Of a stretch of DNA of 64,000 nt, positions 54,155 to 63,464 are shown in pieces. Source of the stretch: Actibacterium mucosum KCTC 23349 (GTDB lineage Bacteria; Pseudomonadota; Alphaproteobacteria; Rhodobacterales; Rhodobacteraceae); contig NZ_JFKE01000002.1 in NCBI RefSeq assembly GCF_000647975.1, forward strand, positions 434,001 to 498,000, written 5' to 3'. How positions within the stretch are numbered: position 1 is the stretch's first letter; each line of letters begins with the position of its first letter. The notes under the pieces were generated by a model, which was not told where the DNA came from, did no database searches, and saw nothing but the letters and a program-made list of their open reading frames with translations. A program made the translations under genes and the position numbers.

Positions 54155-54349
54155 CGGGGACGCATCCTTGTTGTATTCTGTCCTCTTATATCTATGCCAT
54201 TCAAGCGCCGGTGCAAAGGGGAAGAGGTGCCGCAGTTTGGCAGTTTTGGCGTTGATTTCGCTGCGCCTTGCTCTGCCCACGCCCATCGCGTATGTACCGG
54301 CGCATCCACCGGGGCGCGCATCGCGTCACCCGTGCAGATCGGAGAGCTC

Positions 54350-55108
54350 ATGGCACGTCGTAAGAAGATTTATGAAGGCAAGGCGAAAATCCTGTACGAA
54401 GGCCCCAAGCCGGGCACCATCGTGCAGTATTTCAAAGACGACGCCACCGCCTTCAATGCCGAGAAGAAGGACGTGATCGAAGGCAAAGGCGTGCTGAACA
54501 ACCGCCTGTCCGAGTTTTTCATGACCGGTCTGACGCAGATCGGTGTTCCGACGCATTTCCTGGAACGTCTGAACATGCGCGAGCAGCTGGTCCGCGCGGT
54601 CGAGATCATCCCGCTGGAGATCATCGTGCGCAACTATGCCGCCGGGTCGATGGCCAAACGTCTGGGCCTGGAAGAGGGCACGCCGCTGCCGCGTCCGGTC
54701 GTCGAGTTCTCGTATAAGGAAGACAGCCTGGGCGACCCGCTGGTGCCCGAGGAATACATCATCGCGTTTGGCTGGGCCACGCAGCAGGATCTGGATGACA
54801 TCGTGCCGCTGGCGCTGCGGGTCAACGACTTTATGTCGGGCGTGATGTATGGCGTCGGCATCAAGCTGATCGATTTCAAGATCGAAGTGGGCCGGGTTTA
54901 TGAAGGGGACTTCATGCGCCTTGTGGTCGCCGACGAGATCAGCCCCGACAGCTGCCGGCTGTGGGATATCAAGACCGGCGAGAAGCTGGACAAAGACGTG
55001 TTCCGCCGCGATCTGGGTAATCTGACGGATGCCTATACCGAGGTCGCGCGCCGTCTGGGCGTGATGCCCGCCAATACCGGCCACCCCAAACCCACGTTGA
55101 TCAACTGA
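54350..55108 (+). CDS. purC: SAICAR synthetase
   Basis: A 252-residue enzyme that joins aspartate to CAIR in purine synthesis. [13 protein letters not shown] (ATP loop), [21 protein letters not shown] (substrate loop) and [12 protein letters not shown] are PurC motifs. GGAGAG lies 7 nt before the ATG. purS follows 14 nt after the stop, then purQ overlaps purS, forming an operon. Confidence 0.97.
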   Translation: MARRKKIYEGKAKILYEGPKPGTIVQYFKDDATAFNAEKKDVIEGKGVLNNRLSEFFMTGLTQIGVPTHFLERLNMREQLVRAVEIIPLEIIVRNYAAGSMAKRLGLEEGTPLPRPVVEFSYKEDSLGDPLVPEEYIIAFGWATQQDLDDIVPLALRVNDFMSGVMYGVGIKLIDFKIEVGRVYEGDFMRLVVADEISPDSCRLWDIKTGEKLDKDVFRRDLGNLTDAYTEVARRLGVMPANTGHPKPTLIN

Positions 55109-55122
55109 AGGACCCGAAAACG

Positions 55123-55353
55123 ATGAAAGCCCGCGTACATGTGATGTTGAAAAACGGTGTTTTGGATCCGCAAGGGGATGCGGTGCGCCATGCGTTGGGG
55201 ACGTTGGGATTTGACGGGGTCAACGGCGTGCGGCAGGGCAAGGTGATTGACCTGGACCTGGCCGATGGCACGTCAGAAGAGACGATCCGGGACATGTGCG
55301 AAAAGCTGTTGGCGAACACCGTCATCGAAAGCTACAGCGTGGAGATCGCCTGA
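55123..55353 (+). CDS. purS: Phosphoribosylformylglycinamidine synthase subunit PurS
   Basis: A 76-residue small subunit of the three-part FGAM synthase (PurS-PurQ-PurL). [23 protein letters not shown] is the family core. PurS bridges PurL and PurQ so ammonia can pass. Its stop shares bases with the purQ start (TGATG). Confidence 0.97.
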   Translation: MKARVHVMLKNGVLDPQGDAVRHALGTLGFDGVNGVRQGKVIDLDLADGTSEETIRDMCEKLLANTVIESYSVEIA

Positions 55354-56027
55354 TGCGGGCGGCGGTGATCCAGTTTCCGGGCTCGAACTGTGATCGGGAC
55401 ATGGCCGTTGCGCTGCGCAGCGTGGGTGGCGACAACTCAACCCAGATCGTGTGGCACAAGGAAACCGAACTGCCCGAGGGGCTGGACCTTGTGGCGATCC
55501 CCGGTGGTTTCTCGTTTGGCGATTATCTGCGCTGCGGGGCCATTGCGGCCCAGTCGCCGATTGCCAAGGCCATCGTGCAGCATGCCGAACGCGGCGGCTA
55601 TGTTCTGGGCGTGTGCAACGGGTTTCAGGTGCTGACCGAAACCGGGTTGCTGCCCGGCGCGCTAATGCGCAATGCGGGGCTGAAATTCGTGTGCAAGCCG
55701 GTCGACATGACCGTGCAGACCGCCGACAGCGATTTCACCCGCGGATACGCACAGGGCGACAAGATCACTGTGCCGGTGGCGCATCACGACGGCAACTATA
55801 CCATCGACCCGGAAGGTCTGGCACAGTTGCAGGGCGAAGACCGCATCGCCTTTACCTATGACAACAACCCCAACGGCGCGCTGGCAGACATTGCCGGCAT
55901 TCTCAGCGCCAACCGCCGGGTTCTGGGGATGATGCCGCATCCCGAGCGCGCGATGGAGCCTGCCCACGGCGGGACAGACGGGGTGGCGCTTTTCCGCGCG
56001 TTGGCGGACACGATGGCGCTGGCTTGA
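55353..56027 (+). CDS. purQ: Phosphoribosylformylglycinamidine synthase subunit PurQ
   Basis: A 224-residue glutaminase subunit. The nucleophile Cys is in [11 protein letters not shown], the His-Glu pair in [11 protein letters not shown], and the N-terminus [13 protein letters not shown] is typical. It supplies ammonia to PurL, which is not in the window. Confidence 0.97.
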   Translation: MRAAVIQFPGSNCDRDMAVALRSVGGDNSTQIVWHKETELPEGLDLVAIPGGFSFGDYLRCGAIAAQSPIAKAIVQHAERGGYVLGVCNGFQVLTETGLLPGALMRNAGLKFVCKPVDMTVQTADSDFTRGYAQGDKITVPVAHHDGNYTIDPEGLAQLQGEDRIAFTYDNNPNGALADIAGILSANRRVLGMMPHPERAMEPAHGGTDGVALFRALADTMALA

Positions 56028-56072
56028 CGGCCTGCGCTTGTCGGCGGGGGCAGGGCGGTCTAAATTCGGCGC

Positions 56073-57836
56073 ATGTCCTCGCGTTCTTCGGTCTCTCGTA
56101 AAGTGCCGCGCATTGAAAAGGTCTCGTGGCGGACCCGGTCGATCTTTTTTGCGTTCCTGCTGATGGCGGTGGCGCTGGTTTGGGTGACCAATACCCTGCT
56201 GACGGACCGGTTCACGGCCACAACGCGCAACCGGGCCGAGGTGCGGTTGGCGCTGTATTCCGGGAACATCCTGTCCGAGCTACAGCGCGCGTCGGTTGTG
56301 CCGCTGCTTTTGTCGCGTGACCCGGCGCTTTTGGGCGCGCTGAATTCGAACGATTTCTCGCAAAGCTCGCAGCGTTTGATTTCATCGGTGGAAGAGATCG
56401 GCGCGGCCTCCTTGACGATGCTGGACAGCGACGGTCGGGTGGTTGCGGCCACGGACCGGTCGCAGATCGGTGCGCAGCTCAGGCAATTTGCCCCGTTTGT
56501 CGATGCGCTTCGGTCCAAGGATACCGTTTTCAGCGTGACCGAGGCTGAAACAGGTGCCACCAACTTTACCTATTCGCGCCGCATGATTTCGGATCGCGAG
56601 AATGTTGGCGTGATCGTGGTGGCGGTGGATCTGGCCAAGTTCGAAGACAGCTGGGCGGGTATCTCGGACGCGGTGTTGGTCACCGACAGCGAGGGGCGCA
56701 TCATGCTGTCGACCGAGCCGAGGTGGCACGGGTTGTCGGTGGACGAGGCGCTGGAAACCCGGTCTGCGTCATCGGCGATCCGGCGGGCGATCAAGGCTAC
56801 CGCGGATTGGGCGGCGCTGCCGCCGGATGCGTTTACGCTGGGCGAGGCGGTGATGCGCAACGAGGCGCGCATTCCGTTCCAGGGGTGGCGGTTGGTGTCG
56901 TTCACCTCGTACAACTCGGTGCGCGAACGGGTGAACGCGGTTCTGGCGCTTGAGATCATGGCATTTGCCCTGCTTCTGGCCGCCGGGTTCTACGCGGTGT
57001 CGCGCCGCGCCCGGTCGCGGTCGATCTTTTTTCAGCGCGAATCGGCGGAGCTTCGCGCATTGAATGCACGTCTACAGCGGGAAATCGCCGAGCGTGAAAA
57101 GGCCGAACAGCACCTGCAAGTGGCCGAACAGACGCTGGCGCAAAGCTCGAAACTGGCGGTGCTGGGCGAGATGTCGGCGGCAGTCAGTCACGAGCTGAAC
57201 CAACCCTTGGCGGCGATGAAAACTTATCTGGCCGGGGCACGTTTGTTGTTGCAGCGGCGACGCCCTGACGAGGCGCTGTCCTCGTTCCTGCGGATCGACG
57301 ATCTGATCGAACGGATGGGGGCGATTACCAAGCAGTTGAAAAGTTATGCCCGCAAGGGGGAAGAGGCGTTTGAGCCCTTGGATTACAGGGCTTGCGTCAG
57401 TTCCTCGCTGTCAATGATGGAGCCGCAGCTGAAGCAGCGCAAGGTGACGATCACCCGCACGTTGCCGCCCGAACCGGTGATGGTCATGGCGGATCGTATC
57501 CGGCTGGAACAGGTCATCGTGAACCTCTTGCGCAACGCGCTGGACGCCACCAAGCAGACCGAGGACGCGCAGGTGGATCTGATCCTGTCGGCTGGCGATA
57601 CAGCTAAGCTGACGGTGCGCGACAATGGACACGGGATCGAAGACCTCGATGCGCTGTTCGAACCGTTTTACACCACCAAGGCGCCGGGCGACGGTGTGGG
57701 GCTGGGGCTTGCCATTTCCTCGGGGATCGTGAACGACCTTGGGGGACGGTTGACCGCCCATGAAGGCAACGAAGGTGGCGCCGTGTTCGAGGTACAACTG
57801 CCGATCATGTCCGACGACATGGCCGCGGCGGAATAA
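56073..57836 (+). CDS. DctB-like membrane sensor histidine kinase
   Basis: A 587-residue kinase. One helix near residues 24-44 and another near 295-312 flank a ~250-residue periplasmic PDC/Cache-type sensor (TMLDSDGRVVAATDRSQIG; ADWAALPPDAFTLG). A coiled coil (RLQREIAEREKAEQHLQVAEQTL) leads to HisKA (SAAVSHELNQPLAAM) and HATPase (NLLRNALDAT, DNGHGIED, DGVGLGLAIS). DctB senses C4-dicarboxylates, but no TRAP transporter is nearby, so the ligand is not assigned. The partner regulator follows 15 nt later. Confidence 0.88.
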   Translation: MSSRSSVSRKVPRIEKVSWRTRSIFFAFLLMAVALVWVTNTLLTDRFTATTRNRAEVRLALYSGNILSELQRASVVPLLLSRDPALLGALNSNDFSQSSQRLISSVEEIGAASLTMLDSDGRVVAATDRSQIGAQLRQFAPFVDALRSKDTVFSVTEAETGATNFTYSRRMISDRENVGVIVVAVDLAKFEDSWAGISDAVLVTDSEGRIMLSTEPRWHGLSVDEALETRSASSAIRRAIKATADWAALPPDAFTLGEAVMRNEARIPFQGWRLVSFTSYNSVRERVNAVLALEIMAFALLLAAGFYAVSRRARSRSIFFQRESAELRALNARLQREIAEREKAEQHLQVAEQTLAQSSKLAVLGEMSAAVSHELNQPLAAMKTYLAGARLLLQRRRPDEALSSFLRIDDLIERMGAITKQLKSYARKGEEAFEPLDYRACVSSSLSMMEPQLKQRKVTITRTLPPEPVMVMADRIRLEQVIVNLLRNALDATKQTEDAQVDLILSAGDTAKLTVRDNGHGIEDLDALFEPFYTTKAPGDGVGLGLAISSGIVNDLGGRLTAHEGNEGGAVFEVQLPIMSDDMAAAE

Positions 57837-57851
57837 GCAGGAGGCAGTCCC

Positions 57852-59183
57852 ATGGCCCAGGGCACCAGGATCGCGATCATCGACGATGAAAAGGACATGC
57901 GCCAGTCGATCAGCCAGTGGCTGTCGCTGAGCGGGTTTGAGACGGAGACCTTCGCCTCGGCCGAAGACGCGTTGAAATCCATCGGCCCGGACTATCCCGG
58001 TATTGTCGTGTCGGACATCCGGATGCCGGGCATGGATGGCATGGCCCTGCTGAAACGCCTGATGAGTATCGACAGCGGCCTGCCCGTGATCATGATCACC
58101 GGTCACGGCGACGTCCCCATGGCGGTCGAGGCGATGCGAATCGGGGCGTATGATTTCCTTGAAAAGCCGTTCAACCCCGACCGGATGACCGAACTGGCCC
58201 GTCGCGCCATACAGGCACGCAAGCTGATGCTGGACAACCGCGCGCTGCGGCGTGAACTCAGCGACGGCACCGTTCTGATGAAAAAGCTGATCGGCTCCAG
58301 CCCGGTGATGGAGCGGCTGCGTGAGGATATTCTGGATCTGGGCCAGGCCGATGGCCATGTGTTGGTTGACGGCGAGACCGGCACCGGCAAAACGTTGGTG
58401 GCCCATGCACTGCACGCCGTTGGCCCACGGGCCGGGCGCAAGTTTGTGCAGGTGTCGTGTGCCGCCCATGACGAAGACGCGCTGATGACCAAACTGTTTG
58501 GCCCGTTGGAAGAGGGCGGGGCGATCCCTCTGGTCGAGGAAGCGCGCGGTGGCACGTTGTGTCTGGAAGATATCGAGGCCGTGCCCGAGGCCGTGCAGGC
58601 CCGCCTTTTGACCTTTATCAACGATCAGGGCACCCCGCCCGAAACGCGGATCGTCGCGGTGTCGAACCTGCAGGAACCGGGCAAAACCTGCGAGGACAAG
58701 CTGCGCCCAGACCTGTTCTATCGCCTTGCCGGGCTGAAGATCACGCTGCCACCGCTGCGCAGCCGGGGCGAGGATGTTCTGGTACTGTTTTCGCGGATGG
58801 CCGAACAGTTTGCCGAGGAATATGGCGGCGATGTCATCGAAGTGTCCGCGCAAGAGGCGGCGCAGCTGTTGCAGGCCCCATGGCCGGGCAATGTGCGCCA
58901 GCTGATCAACTTGGCCGAGCGGGCAACGTTGCAGAACCGGCGGGGCAGCGGTTCGATCACCGCGTTGCTGATGGCCGAACAGGACCAGCCGCAGACCGTG
59001 GTGACCACCGACGGCAAACCGTTGAAGGAATATGTCGAAGCCTTCGAGCGCATGTTGATCGATAACACGATGCGCCGCCACAAAGGGTCGATCGCAAGCG
59101 TTATGGAAGAGCTTTGCCTGCCTCGACGCACGCTTAACGAGAAGATGGCGAAATACGGGCTGTCACGGTCTGAATACCTCTGA
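57852..59183 (+). CDS. DctD-like response regulator (lacks GAFTGA; altered Walker B)
   Basis: A 443-residue regulator: receiver (VVSDIRMPGMDGM, ITGHGDVPMAVEAMRIGAYDFLEKPF), AAA+ domain (Walker A GETGTGKT ~residue 173) and C-terminal helix-turn-helix (KGSIASVMEELCLPRRTLNEKM). The sigma-54 contact loop GAFTGA is absent. The Walker B acidic pair reads LCLEDIEA instead of the usual L-D-E-I (~residue 236), so ATP hydrolysis may be impaired. GGAGG precedes the ATG. Confidence 0.88.
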   Translation: MAQGTRIAIIDDEKDMRQSISQWLSLSGFETETFASAEDALKSIGPDYPGIVVSDIRMPGMDGMALLKRLMSIDSGLPVIMITGHGDVPMAVEAMRIGAYDFLEKPFNPDRMTELARRAIQARKLMLDNRALRRELSDGTVLMKKLIGSSPVMERLREDILDLGQADGHVLVDGETGTGKTLVAHALHAVGPRAGRKFVQVSCAAHDEDALMTKLFGPLEEGGAIPLVEEARGGTLCLEDIEAVPEAVQARLLTFINDQGTPPETRIVAVSNLQEPGKTCEDKLRPDLFYRLAGLKITLPPLRSRGEDVLVLFSRMAEQFAEEYGGDVIEVSAQEAAQLLQAPWPGNVRQLINLAERATLQNRRGSGSITALLMAEQDQPQTVVTTDGKPLKEYVEAFERMLIDNTMRRHKGSIASVMEELCLPRRTLNEKMAKYGLSRSEYL

Positions 59184-59583
59184 ACGCGGTCGCCCGGAAA
59201 AATCTGTTTGTATTCCCCCCCGAACTGCCGGTAAGGTCAACCGGCAGGTATGTGTCAGTGTTATGACATTTCTGCAAAACGAATTCACTGTTTCCGGTGC
59301 CGTTGCGGGCAAAGACGCCCCGGCACGGCGCTGACAACAGATTGAACGGTTCGATACGAACCCTTTCTGCCCAACCTGCGAACAGGTGGGCGCAAATAAT
59401 GGACGCCTTCAGGCGTCGGAGACAAACCGCGATGGAACGCGTGCGCAAAAACAGGCAACCCGAAGGCAGGCATGTCGCCGCCCGGTCCGTTGCATGCGCC
59501 CGACCCCAAGCCCAAACAAGACACCTCGCACGCAGCCGCTCACCTGACAGGGAGCGGCCAGATCGACGGTGCAAAGAGTTAAA
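59184..59583 (+). other. 400-nt non-coding region: dctD-like terminator candidate and structured rne leader
   Basis: No credible gene. A perfect 8-bp hairpin (CTGCCGGT/ACCGGCAG, 59225-59247) may end the regulator transcript. Further stem-loops follow toward rne: GTGCCG...CGGCAC with an inner GGGC/GCCC (59297-59326), GGTTCG-ATA-CGAACC (59348-59362), GCCC..CCTG-cgaa-CAGG..GGGC (about 59369-59391), GACGCC-ttca-GGCGTC (59402-59417) and GCCGCTC..GAGCGGC with an inner CCT/AGG (59535-59558), just before the ribosome site. This fits RNase E autoregulation through its 5' leader. Confidence 0.6.
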
Positions 59584-62493
59584 ATGGCTAAGAAAATGCT
59601 TATCGATGCCACCCACGCGGAGGAATGCCGCGTTGTGGTCGTCGACGGAAACAAGGTTGATGAGTTCGATTTCGAAAGCGTCAACAAACGCCAGCTTGCT
59701 GGCAATATCTACCTTGCAAAAGTAACACGGGTTGAGCCGTCGCTGCAGGCGGCTTTTGTGGATTACGGCGGAAACCGGCATGGTTTTCTGGCGTTTTCCG
59801 AGATTCATCCCGATTATTACCAGATCCCCGTTGCCGATCGCGAAGCGCTGATCGCTGAGGAACTGGCCTATGCCAAGGCGCAGGCGGAAGAAGACGAAAA
59901 ACCGACCAAATCGCGTCGCTCGCGGTCACGGTCGCGTTCGCGGTCCAAATCCAAGACCGATGCGTCGAAGGCGAAGGCAGATGCTGCGAAAGCGGAACAG
60001 GCCAAAACCGACGAGGTGAAAGCCGACGAAACCAAGGCCGAAGAGGTTCAGACCGAAGAGGTGAAGGCGGAAGAGGCCGTGGAAGCACCTGCAACGGTCG
60101 AGGCACCCAGCAGCATGGATGTGGTTGATCTGGGCGATGAAACGCCCGATGACGACACGCCGCCGGAAACCATTGCCGCCGCAATTGAAAGCGATGAAGA
60201 CGCGGTTACCTCGGGCGACGTGGACGAACCCGAAGCGGAAGAAGAAACCGCCGAAGCGGATGGCGAAGATGCGCCGGAACCCGTAGCCGAAGCTGCTGAG
60301 GCGACGCCGGATGCCGAGGACACCGCAGAAGAGGTGCATGAAGCGCCCGCCGAAGACGTGACTGAAGACGTCGCTGAGGACGTGACGGAAGCCCCGGCAG
60401 AACCCACAGTAGAGACCCCGGCGGCCGAAGACACCGTCGAGGAAGCTGCACAAGAGGGTGAAGAACCTGCCGAGGTAGAGGCCAAGACCTCTTCGGATGA
60501 CGACGATGCCGTTGAAGAAGACAACGGTGAGGAAAGCGGCGAGGATGACACCCCGCTGGACGCGTCCGAAAAGGACTCGGATATCGAATCCGTCGCGGAT
60601 GAAGATGTAACCGAGGAAATTCGCCAGCCGCGCAAACCGCGCCCCAAGCGCTATAAGATCCAGGAAGTCATCAAGGTGCGCCAGATCCTTCTGGTGCAGG
60701 TGGTCAAGGAAGAACGCGGCAACAAGGGCGCGGCGCTGACAACCTATCTGTCGCTGGCCGGCCGCTATTGCGTTCTGATGCCCAACACCGCGCGCGGCGG
60801 CGGCATCAGCCGCAAAATCACCAACGCCACGGATCGCAAGAAGCTGAAGGAAATCGCGGGCGAGATCGAGGTGCCGCAAGGCGCCGGCCTGATCATCCGC
60901 ACCGCGGGCGCCAAACGCACCAAGTCCGAGATCAAGCGCGACTATGAATACCTGCAGCGCCTGTGGGAACAGGTGCGCGAGCTGACGCTGAAATCCATCG
61001 CACCCGCCCCGATTTACGAAGAGGGCAACCTGATCAAACGCTCGATCCGCGACCTGTATAATCGCGATATCGACGAGGTTCTGGTGGAAGGCGAAGCCGG
61101 ATATCGCGTGGCCAAGGACTTCATGAAAATGATCATGCCGTCCCACGCCAAGAACGTGAAGCACTATACTGATCCGCTGCCCCTGTTCGCGCGTTATCAG
61201 GTCGAAAGCTATCTGGGTCAGATGTTCAACCCAACGGTGCAGCTGAAATCGGGCGGCTATATCGTGATCGGCGTGACCGAGGCGCTGGTGGCGATCGACG
61301 TGAACTCGGGCCGCGCCACCAAGGAAGGCTCGATCGAGGAAACGGCGCTGAAAACCAATCTGGAGGCCGCCGACGAGGTGGCCCGCCAATTGCGCCTGCG
61401 CGACCTTGCCGGTCTGATCGTGATCGACTTCATTGACATGGAGGAGAAGCGCAACAACACCGCCGTTGAAAAGCGGATGAAAGACAAGCTGAAGACCGAC
61501 CGCGCCCGCATTCAGGTGGGCCGCATCTCGGGCTTTGGCCTGATGGAAATGTCGCGCCAGCGTCTGCGCCCCGGCATGATCGAGGCAACCACCCAGCCGT
61601 GCCCGCATTGCCACGGCACCGGGCTGATCCGGTCCGACGACAACCTGTCGCTGACCATCCTGCGCCAGCTGGAAGAGGAAGGTGTGCGCGGCCGCTCGAA
61701 AGAGGTGTTGCTGAAGGCGCCGGTGGCTGTGGCCAACTACCTGATCAACCAAAAGCGCGAGCATCTGGCACAGATCGAGGCGCGCTATGGCATTTCGGTC
61801 CGGGTCGAGGCCGATCCGCACCTGGTCAGCCCCGATTACTCCATCGAACGGTTCAAGACCGCCACACGCAACGTGCCCGAGCCGTCGACGCCGGTGGTGT
61901 CGCTGGATATGAGCGATCTTCCCGAAGTAGTGGAAGAGGCGGAGGAGGCCCCTGCCGCCGAGACAAACGAAGACGCGCCTGCACCCAAAAAGCGCCGCCG
62001 TCGCCGCCGCCGGAAAAAGTCCGGCAGCAATGGCGAAAACGGGTCAACCGGGGGCAATGGCGAACAGGCTGAAGAGGGCAAGGCGGAAGACACTGACGCA
62101 GCATCCGAAGCCGCGCCGGAAGCCACGACCGAGGCGACACCGGAGGCCAAGGAAGACGCACCTGCAGAACCGGTTGCCGAAGACACGGCGCCTGAAGAAA
62201 AAGCCCCGGACGTTGCCGTCGAAGAACCGGCGGGTGACGCTGCGGTTGAGGACGCTCCGGTAGAAGAGGTTGCGCCCGAGGACACGCCGGTTGAAGACCC
62301 TGCGCCCGAGGAAGCCGCCGCCGAGGAGGAGTCCGTCGCGGTGGACGCTGCACCGGACCCCGAACCCGAGCCCGAGCCGGAACCCGTAGCAGAAGCTGCA
62401 CCCGAGCCTGAACCCGAGCCGGTGGCCGAAGAACCCAAAGAACCCGAAAAGCCGAAGGTTAAGCGCCGCGGCTGGTGGTCGCTGCAAAGCTGA
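59584..62493 (+). CDS. rne: Ribonuclease E
   Basis: A 969-residue endoribonuclease, core of the degradosome. The S1 domain begins at GNIYLAKVTRVEPSLQAAFVDYGG (~residue 39) and resumes at IQEVIKVRQILLVQVVKEE (~360). In between lies a ~260-residue acidic Ala/Glu/Asp insert that opens with an R-S repeat. The catalytic acids are in AIDVNSGRA (~570) and VIDFIDM (~612), and the zinc link is CPHCHGTG. The C-terminal tail has KKRRRRRRRK and Pro-Glu repeats, the scaffold region. The ATG at 59584 gives MAKKMLIDA, the family start. A terminator follows. Confidence 0.95.
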   Translation: MAKKMLIDATHAEECRVVVVDGNKVDEFDFESVNKRQLAGNIYLAKVTRVEPSLQAAFVDYGGNRHGFLAFSEIHPDYYQIPVADREALIAEELAYAKAQAEEDEKPTKSRRSRSRSRSRSKSKTDASKAKADAAKAEQAKTDEVKADETKAEEVQTEEVKAEEAVEAPATVEAPSSMDVVDLGDETPDDDTPPETIAAAIESDEDAVTSGDVDEPEAEEETAEADGEDAPEPVAEAAEATPDAEDTAEEVHEAPAEDVTEDVAEDVTEAPAEPTVETPAAEDTVEEAAQEGEEPAEVEAKTSSDDDDAVEEDNGEESGEDDTPLDASEKDSDIESVADEDVTEEIRQPRKPRPKRYKIQEVIKVRQILLVQVVKEERGNKGAALTTYLSLAGRYCVLMPNTARGGGISRKITNATDRKKLKEIAGEIEVPQGAGLIIRTAGAKRTKSEIKRDYEYLQRLWEQVRELTLKSIAPAPIYEEGNLIKRSIRDLYNRDIDEVLVEGEAGYRVAKDFMKMIMPSHAKNVKHYTDPLPLFARYQVESYLGQMFNPTVQLKSGGYIVIGVTEALVAIDVNSGRATKEGSIEETALKTNLEAADEVARQLRLRDLAGLIVIDFIDMEEKRNNTAVEKRMKDKLKTDRARIQVGRISGFGLMEMSRQRLRPGMIEATTQPCPHCHGTGLIRSDDNLSLTILRQLEEEGVRGRSKEVLLKAPVAVANYLINQKREHLAQIEARYGISVRVEADPHLVSPDYSIERFKTATRNVPEPSTPVVSLDMSDLPEVVEEAEEAPAAETNEDAPAPKKRRRRRRRKKSGSNGENGSTGGNGEQAEEGKAEDTDAASEAAPEATTEATPEAKEDAPAEPVAEDTAPEEKAPDVAVEEPAGDAAVEDAPVEEVAPEDTPVEDPAPEEAAAEEESVAVDAAPDPEPEPEPEPVAEAAPEPEPEPVAEEPKEPEKPKVKRRGWWSLQS

Positions 62494-62516
62494 TCAGGGT
62501 TCATATCAGACCTTGG

Positions 62517-62546
62517 GGCCCACCCTGTTGCGGGGTGGGCCTTTGG
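62517..62546 (+). terminator. Rho-independent terminator of rne
   Basis: GGCCCACCC/GGGTGGGCC perfect 9-bp stem with a 7-base loop, followed by TTTGGTTTT. It lies 23 nt after the rne stop. Confidence 0.88.
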
Positions 62547-62648
62547 TTTTCCGGTCATCATTTCATTTTTGCCACGGGAATGTGACCACATGTCGGGTGT
62601 ACCTTGGGCCCTGTCACGGTATGCAGGAGGCAGGCAAAGAGGACAGGC

Positions 62649-63404
62649 ATGTTTGGAATCGAGATCATAGACGCCGCGCTTCTTCCGGCGATGCTGGTGG
62701 CGCTGGTTGCAGGGGCAATCAGTTTTCTGTCGCCTTGCGTTTTGCCCATTGTGCCGCCTTATCTGGCTTACATGAGCGGCATCTCGGTTTCGGATATGGC
62801 CGACGGCACTGCAAATACGCGCCGTAAAACACTGTTGCCGGCCACTTTTTTCGTTTTGGGACTGTCGACGGTATTCCTGTTCCTTGGGTTTACCGCCTCG
62901 GCCTTCGGGGCGTTCTTTCTGACCAACCAAGGCTATTTCAACACGATCGCGGGCGTCATCGTGATGGTGTTTGGCCTGCATTTTCTTGGTATCTACCGCT
63001 TTGCCTTCATGGACCGCGAGGCGCGGCTGGATGCGGGCGACCGTGGTGGTTCGGCCGTGGGGGCCTATGTGCTGGGCCTGGCCTTTGCCTTTGGCTGGAC
63101 GCCTTGCATCGGCCCGCAGCTGGGCGCGATCCTGTCGCTGGCCGCGTCCGAGGCCAATGTGGCGCGCGGCACGATGTTGCTGGCGGTATATGCGTTGGGT
63201 CTGGGTCTGCCGTTCCTGCTGGTCGCCGCGTATTTCGAGCGTATGGGCGGGGTGATGGCGTGGATGAAGCGCCACATGGAAAAGATCGAGCGGATCATGG
63301 GGCTGCTGTTGTGGACCATCGGGTTGCTGATGCTGACCGGTGGGTTCTCGCAATTCTCATTCTGGCTGTTGGAAACCTTCCCGGCACTGGCCGCCCTTGG
63401 ATAA
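62649..63404 (+). CDS. ccdA: Cytochrome c biogenesis protein CcdA
   Basis: A 251-residue membrane protein with six hydrophobic segments that carries electrons from cytoplasmic thioredoxin to periplasmic thiol partners for heme attachment. The redox cysteines are in SFLSPCVLPIVPPY and FGWTPCIGPQLG. The two c-type cytochromes encoded elsewhere in the window would need this system. GAGGA precedes the ATG at 62649. It is followed by the end-truncated gene after 60 nt. Confidence 0.94.
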   Translation: MFGIEIIDAALLPAMLVALVAGAISFLSPCVLPIVPPYLAYMSGISVSDMADGTANTRRKTLLPATFFVLGLSTVFLFLGFTASAFGAFFLTNQGYFNTIAGVIVMVFGLHFLGIYRFAFMDREARLDAGDRGGSAVGAYVLGLAFAFGWTPCIGPQLGAILSLAASEANVARGTMLLAVYALGLGLPFLLVAAYFERMGGVMAWMKRHMEKIERIMGLLLWTIGLLMLTGGFSQFSFWLLETFPALAALG

Positions 63405-63464
63405 TCCTTAATTTCGCCGAAGTTTTCGCCTAACCTGCCACGTAACAAAAAAAGTGAGCAGATC

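Noticed and set aside
59348-59362. tRNA T-arm-like GGTTCG...CGAACC
   Set aside because: The 3-base loop and absence of the rest of a cloverleaf show it is a leader hairpin.
59926-61821. 631-codon open frame antisense to rne
   Set aside because: It arises from the repetitive acidic codons of rne read backwards; low complexity and no recognisable domain.
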